Shown here: positions 13,701 to 16,283 of the stretch, in pieces
Layout of the letters: each line of letters opens with the position of its first letter
Numbering within the stretch: position 1 is the stretch's first letter
Source of the DNA: Turicibacter sp. UBA7094
GTDB taxonomy: Bacteria; Bacillota_I; Bacilli_A; MOL361; Turicibacteraceae
Assembly (NCBI GenBank): GCA_002493395.1
Contig: DKYS01000114.1
Coordinates: 1 to 16,283, forward strand
Length of the DNA: 16,283 bases
Reading direction: 5' to 3'
Program-made: the position numbers and the translations under genes
Notes under the pieces: generated by a model
Told to the model about the DNA's origin: nothing
Database searches by the model: none
The model's input: only the letters and a program-made list of their open reading frames with translations

Positions 13701-13757
13701 ACGCAAAAAAATAGGACCCTCAACTCTTAGACTTTTTAGTCTAATCGTCGGGGGTCC
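13701..13757 (-). terminator. Terminator of mreCD
   Basis: A long imperfect hairpin from GGACCC (13714-13719) to GGGTCC (13752-13757), with inner TAGACT/AGTCTA around a TTT loop. On the minus strand it is followed by a T run (13705-13712). It separates mreD from spoIVFA. Confidence 0.75.
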
Positions 13758-13780
13758 ACTCAAGATTCAGTTTTTTTTCG

Positions 13781-14299
13781 TTAAAATTCATTTAATACAT
13801 TTTTTTGATAAGCTCTAAATTGTCGTTTTAAAATAGGATACAAAACAACGGTCACAAGCACATTAAAAAAGACTGTTGGAATTAAAATATATTTAATAAA
13901 CACAAACGTTGACATATTTGTTGTTTTCATCGTATTCACCATAAAATACACGATTGACTCTTCACCAATAACTAAAACAGCAACCATGGCCATCACCGAT
14001 AAAAGATTAATCGGCATCATTTGAGAAACGAATCTCACCATAATAAAGGTAATAATGGGGAATAAGCACGTGTATAACCCAATCAAATCAGTATAACACA
14101 CATCATAAAGAAACCCAAAAATAAAAGCCAATATATAAGGTCTGATTCCTCTATCATAAAACGTGAAAAAAGATAAACAGATTAAAAAGACGTTCGGAAT
14201 GGCACGATAATAACCAACAATGGGGTGAATGGGCAAGAAACTTACTAATAAATTATCCATCACAAAACACGTCATGAACGTAAAAATCAGTCTACTCAT
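13781..14299 (-). CDS. mreD: Rod-shape protein MreD
   Basis: A 172-aa, very hydrophobic protein with about five membrane segments, the usual MreD size. It shows the family's FDVCYTDLIGLY-like loop and LILK/R-rich C-terminus. MreD works with MreC in the elongasome that directs lateral wall synthesis. The ATG at 14297-14299 overlaps the end of mreC by 8 nt (ATGAGTAG), so translation is coupled; no ribosome binding site is close. It is followed by a terminator, whereas in B. subtilis minCD come next. Confidence 0.85.
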   Translation of the reverse strand: MSRLIFTFMTCFVMDNLLVSFLPIHPIVGYYRAIPNVFLICLSFFTFYDRGIRPYILAFIFGFLYDVCYTDLIGLYTCLFPIITFIMVRFVSQMMPINLLSVMAMVAVLVIGEESIVYFMVNTMKTTNMSTFVFIKYILIPTVFFNVLVTVVLYPILKRQFRAYQKNVLNEF

Positions 14300-15143
14300 T
14301 GTTTATCGTCACCGCCTCGCGTTCTATAACAATCACATAATCCATATTATCGTAATTTTTCTCTCCCTTTAAATATAACGTTTGAGTTAACCCGTCTTTA
14401 CTCACCTCAATGCGATCGACATAACCAATTAAAAGGGAGCGTGGATACACACCACCTAACCCACTCGTCATTACCTTATCGCCTATCTCAACTGTAACAT
14501 CCTTTGAAACTTGAGTCATCACTAATTCATCTGTTGTGTAGTCATATCCCTCAACCGTTCCAATTGATCCCTCTTTACCGTCAATTAAGGCCGAAACTTT
14601 ACTTCCAAAATCTTGATTTTTAATCAACTTCACTTTAGAGGAAACATCTGTCACCGAAATAATCTTTCCAATTAAGAACCCTTCTCTCGATAGGACCGCC
14701 ATATTTTCTTTCAACCCTTGCTGACTTCCTTTATTAATAAAAATGAAATCATGCCACTGATCTACATTACGCATGACAGTTGTCGCCTTAATTGTTTGAT
14801 AATCGGTCAAAGCCGTCCCCGTCTCTTGTAGTTTTTCAAGCGAAGCGACTTGTTCCTCTAATTGATGGGTATACACTTCTAATGATTCATACTGATACAT
14901 CTGTTGTTTTAACATTTTATTTTCTTCATAAGTATGAAATAAATCATTTAAATTCACAAAAAAACGTTTAAATCCTTCAACAATCCCGGTATAACCCGTC
15001 TGAACGACAACCATTCCATCCTTAATTAACCGCTGTGGGATTGATCCTCGCGTCTCTTGATGCATTGTATATCCTACTGTAATTAACGTCATAAATACTA
15101 AAACGATAATTAAAAATACCTTTAAATGATTAACACCCTTCAT
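14292..15143 (-). CDS. mreC: Rod-shape protein MreC
   Basis: A 283-aa MreC. One N-terminal membrane segment (about 7-25) is followed by a coiled coil (about 65-115) and a beta-rich C-terminal domain with conserved patterns (VSREGFLIGKI, IGDKVMTSGLGGVYPRSLLIGYV). MreC forms filaments outside the membrane and organises the elongation machinery (PBP2, RodA, MreD). The ATG at 15141-15143 has AGGA about 9-10 nt upstream. It has its own sigma-A promoter. mreB is not immediately upstream; a GNAT gene is there instead. Confidence 0.93.
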   Translation of the reverse strand: MKGVNHLKVFLIIVLVFMTLITVGYTMHQETRGSIPQRLIKDGMVVVQTGYTGIVEGFKRFFVNLNDLFHTYEENKMLKQQMYQYESLEVYTHQLEEQVASLEKLQETGTALTDYQTIKATTVMRNVDQWHDFIFINKGSQQGLKENMAVLSREGFLIGKIISVTDVSSKVKLIKNQDFGSKVSALIDGKEGSIGTVEGYDYTTDELVMTQVSKDVTVEIGDKVMTSGLGGVYPRSLLIGYVDRIEVSKDGLTQTLYLKGEKNYDNMDYVIVIEREAVTINNE

Positions 15144-15188
15144 TTAATCACATCCTACGTCTTTACAATAATCTTATTTCTATTGCTT

Positions 15189-15217
15189 ATTATATATAAT
15201 TGATAAGTAGGAGACAA
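15189..15217 (-). promoter_or_regulatory. Sigma-A promoter of mreCD
   Basis: Minus-strand TTGTCT (15212-15217), a 17-bp spacer and a perfect TATAAT (15189-15194), about 45 bp before the mreC start. Confidence 0.75.
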
Positions 15218-15354
15218 GAGCATTTCTCCACATAAACCTGCATAAACAATGTTTTTTACACAATTTCCATGAGATATCATCTATCATAAATAAGAACAAT
15301 TGAACTTCAGTTTAACATCAAATAACCTTCAATAAACTGAGAGATGCTTCACCT

Positions 15355-15930
15355 TCAGTGCAGATTCTCATCTATAAAATCTTCTTTTAAAAGAATATAC
15401 GTATCACAATCGACCCATCCCCGTCTTTCCGTCAAGACCGCTCGACGAACAAGTTTATCTTGGGTCATTCCAAGTTTTTGCATCACCCGACCAGATGCCT
15501 TATTCAACACATCGTGCTTAGCCGTCACCACATCAACACCGACTTCTAAAAAAGCAAAGGCCAGTACACGGCGCGCCGCCTCAGTCGCTAGCCCTTTATT
15601 CCAATAATCTTTTGCCAAACAATAACCTAACTCACAATAGACTTTCCTTCCTCTACGATGAAATTGAAACAGCGAGATAGAACCAATAACCTCCAGGCTT
15701 TCACGATCCACAATCGCCCATTGATACGTATCGAGTAGCTGATAAGATTGCTCCCAACTCTTTAAAACCCGCTCTGTCACCTGCACATTCTGATGCGGAG
15801 CCCATGCCACAAATTTTGTCACTTCCTCATCACTGCTCCAATTTTCAAATACCATTTTTGCATCACTTACAACAAACCGTCTTAAATAAAGTCGCTTTGT
15901 TTCCAAAGGACACGTCCCTTTATGCTTCAT
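15355..15930 (-). CDS. GNAT N-acetyltransferase (RimJ/RimL-like)
   Basis: A 191-aa GNAT protein. It starts ETKRLYLRRF, typical of the RimJ/RimL branch, and has the acetyl-CoA loop YWNKGLATEAAR (109-120) and the usual NKASGRVMQKLGM motif. Members acetylate ribosomal protein N-termini, amino acids or small molecules; the substrate is unknown. I chose ATG 15928-15930, with GGAGG 9 nt upstream. The frame stays open for 45 more codons upstream to an ATG at 16065, but that part is basic, lacks GNAT features and has no ribosome binding site. A clear terminator between it and mreC is not seen. Confidence 0.88.
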   Translation of the reverse strand: MKHKGTCPLETKRLYLRRFVVSDAKMVFENWSSDEEVTKFVAWAPHQNVQVTERVLKSWEQSYQLLDTYQWAIVDRESLEVIGSISLFQFHRRGRKVYCELGYCLAKDYWNKGLATEAARRVLAFAFLEVGVDVVTAKHDVLNKASGRVMQKLGMTQDKLVRRAVLTERRGWVDCDTYILLKEDFIDENLH

Positions 15931-16283
15931 CCTAAACAACCTCCACCCTCTAAACCGCTTGATGAATAAACTCGTTAACTCCACAATCGTTAATTCTCTT
16001 CTTTTATATCTTATGCTAAACGCAAAAATTAAACGATTAAATTCTCTACTTTTCACCCTTTTCATCCCTTAGCTTCCCCCTACTTTGTTCCTTAAAAAAA
16101 TTAAAAGATCGCAACCCCCTTTTACAAAAAGACTCGTTAGATGATACCCATCGCCCATTCATCTTCTCCATTCAACCCTCATCTTTTGAGTATAAATCAT
16201 TTTTCTAAAGGAAGACTACTATTAGAATCATACCAATTTGGGGAGGGATTAATTATAACAAAAAAGGGTTAAATCAGCTAATC
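15931..16283 (-). other. Upstream region of the GNAT gene, possible extended -10 promoter
   Basis: A 353-bp stretch without a convincing gene. Near the right edge the minus strand reads TGTTATAAT (16252-16260), an extended -10 without a good -35 in the visible part. If used, it would give the GNAT gene a leader of more than 300 nt. I saw no T-box or riboswitch core in it. Confidence 0.3.

Noticed and set aside
13701..13757. A T-box or riboswitch upstream of spoIVFA
   Set aside because: The hairpin sits right after mreD with a T run and lacks T-box motifs; it is better read as a terminator.
15931..16065. A 45-codon N-terminal extension of the GNAT protein
   Set aside because: No ribosome binding site for the distant ATG and no domain in the extension; the ATG at 15928-15930 has GGAGG at good spacing.
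16046..16162. A 38-codon minus-strand frame (MNGRWVSSNESF...)
   Set aside because: Its GGAG site is only about 3 nt from the ATG, it has no recognisable features, and it overlaps the leader of the GNAT gene.
1..16283. CRISPR arrays, insertion sequences and prophage genes
   Set aside because: No repeated spacers, transposase or integrase motifs were seen; the only repeat is inside the coat protein gene.

Overview
The window comes from a low-GC, endospore-forming Firmicute. Gene content (SpoIVFA/SpoIVFB, a SafA-like LysM coat protein, Obg, the L21-Prp-L27 ribosomal block, MreC/MreD) and AT-rich intergenic DNA with strong AGGAGG ribosome binding sites support this. The overall mix suggests a Turicibacter-like or related Erysipelotrichia/Bacilli lineage, but that placement is inference. 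Almost everything lies on the minus strand; the only clear plus-strand gene is an MFS transporter.

Left part (1-3900, read right to left). A THUMP-type RNA methyltransferase (RlmL/YpsC family), a CspA-type cold shock protein, a short rhodanese and a PAP2 phosphatase, mostly as separate units with their own terminators. At the extreme left edge the first 24 nt of a tRNA-Glu gene are visible behind two tandem TTGACA promoters, so a tRNA gene or cluster continues outside the window. A 490-bp gap (3404-3896) holds only a possible decayed reading frame and a terminator.

Middle (3897-8550). An unrecognised single-pass membrane protein diverges from the MFS transporter. The transporter converges on a small Cys-dependent protein phosphatase through one symmetric hairpin that ends both genes. 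Next come a membrane protein with a degenerate J-like domain and a SafA-like spore coat protein preceded by a sigma-E-like promoter.

Right part (8850-15930). This is a rearranged version of the classic mreBCD-minCD-spoIVFAB-rplU-prp-rpmA-spo0B-obg neighbourhood. Order here, in transcription direction: GNAT acetyltransferase, mreC, mreD, terminator, spoIVFA, spoIVFB, a stand-alone receiver-domain protein, terminator, rplU, prp, rpmA, terminator, obg, terminator. Compared with Bacillus subtilis, mreB, minCD and spo0B are missing from their usual places, and a receiver-only protein has been added at the end of the spoIVF unit.

The genes cover cell-wall elongation (MreCD), mother-cell control of pro-sigma-K processing (SpoIVFAB), coat assembly (SafA-like) and ribosome biogenesis (L21, L27, Prp, Obg, RNA methyltransferase). 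The most notable regulatory feature is the rplU leader. Four short segments there can pair in two mutually exclusive ways, one of which covers the rplU ribosome binding site.
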